Shown: positions 63,842 through 64,000 of the stretch, piece by piece
Numbering within the stretch: position 1 is the first letter of the stretch
Layout of the letters: each line of letters begins with the position of its first letter
Assembly: GCF_000473085.1 (NCBI RefSeq)
Contig: NZ_AXBA01000022.1
Span: 47,469 to 111,468, forward strand
Origin: Azorhizobium doebereinerae UFLA1-100
GTDB taxonomy: Bacteria > Pseudomonadota > Alphaproteobacteria > Rhizobiales > Xanthobacteraceae
Length of the DNA stretch: 64,000 nt
Direction: 5' to 3'
Translations under genes and position numbers: made by a program
The notes under the pieces: model-generated
What the model saw: the letters and a program-made list of their open reading frames with translations, nothing else
Databases searched by the model: none
Told to the model about the DNA's origin: nothing

Positions 63842-64000
63842 TCAGGCCTCGACGGCGATCACCTTGCCGGTGGAGATCTCGTAGACGCCGCCGACCACCT
63901 GCACCTTCTTGTCGGCCACAGCCTGCGACAGGATCGGCGTCGCCTCACGCAGGCGCTTGACGTTGTAGCGCACGTTCTCCTCGGTCGCCGCCGCCAGCAG
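63842..64000 (-). CDS. Beta-carbonic anhydrase, C-terminal part (cut by window edge)
   Basis: The last 52 residues of a protein ending ENVRYNVKRLREATPIL, then KVQVVGGVYEISTGKV. This is the typical C-terminus of beta-class carbonic anhydrases, which interconvert CO2 and bicarbonate. The zinc ligands lie upstream outside the window, so activity cannot be judged. It is convergent with cysA. Confidence 0.8.
   Translation of the reverse strand: MLAAATEENVRYNVKRLREATPILSQAVADKKVQVVGGVYEISTGKVIAVEA

Overview
The window is high-GC DNA (most genes strongly GC3-biased, GTG starts, long antisense open frames) from an alphaproteobacterium. The gene content and order (GatB/YqeY-dnaG-rpoD; pgsA-like/perM/hdaA and ppk-ppx-rnd-aspS within one neighbourhood; HdaA; AapJ-type binding protein; DUF2849/DUF934 sulfite reductase operon) fit the Hyphomicrobiales, and the zinc-ligand-poor DnaG and overall style suggest Xanthobacteraceae or a close relative. 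The family assignment is inference from gene content only.

Layout. 1-4859: translation/replication/transcription core (YqeY-like protein, primase, housekeeping sigma factor). 4738-5968: a small low-GC insertion at the 3' end of rpoD carrying one PD-(D/E)XK nuclease-like gene, flanked by two diverged 122-bp copies of the rpoD terminus; the displaced copy still sits next to a strong terminator. 5970-13000: small membrane proteins, a Tat-exported peptide-binding protein, a very unusual autotransporter whose passenger looks like a complete bilobal pepsin-type aspartic protease, and a glutamine-synthetase-like ligase. 13270-16400: a three-gene phosphorelay (CHASE3 kinase, single-domain receiver, receiver-HisKA_2 kinase). 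16400-29290: rhodanese, glycine-zipper protein, MeaB GTPase, SleB-type hydrolase, MHS permease, malic enzyme MaeB, a large unknown envelope protein, FUSC permease and an acyltransferase. 29350-29517: a palindromic intergenic repeat. 29526-46175: aspS, GGDEF-EAL regulator, RNase D, Rieske protein, polyphosphate genes ppk-ppx, cfa, FkbM methyltransferase, hdaA-perM-phosphatidyltransferase. 46209-53642: SDRs, protease-inhibitor lipoprotein, AapJ-like protein, enoyl-CoA hydratase family, nitronate monooxygenase, and a quinone oxidoreductase divergent from an ArsR-type repressor with a clear operator. 53588-63789: assimilatory sulfate reduction and uptake (cysNC-cysD divergent from DUF2849-cysI-DUF934-cysH-sbp-cysT-cysW-cysA). 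63842-64000: the end of a beta-carbonic anhydrase.

How they work together. The sulfur block forms a complete route: sulfate is imported by Sbp-CysTWA, activated to APS/PAPS by CysD and the CysN-CysC fusion, reduced to sulfite by CysH and to sulfide by CysI; a siroheme synthase (cysG) is not in the window. Ppk and Ppx make and degrade polyphosphate. The most notable candidates for something undescribed are the rpoD-terminus insertion (an integrase-free, single-cargo element whose gene shares its stop codon with the resident sigma factor and lies antisense to rpoD read-through) and the surface-anchored pepsin-like autotransporter.
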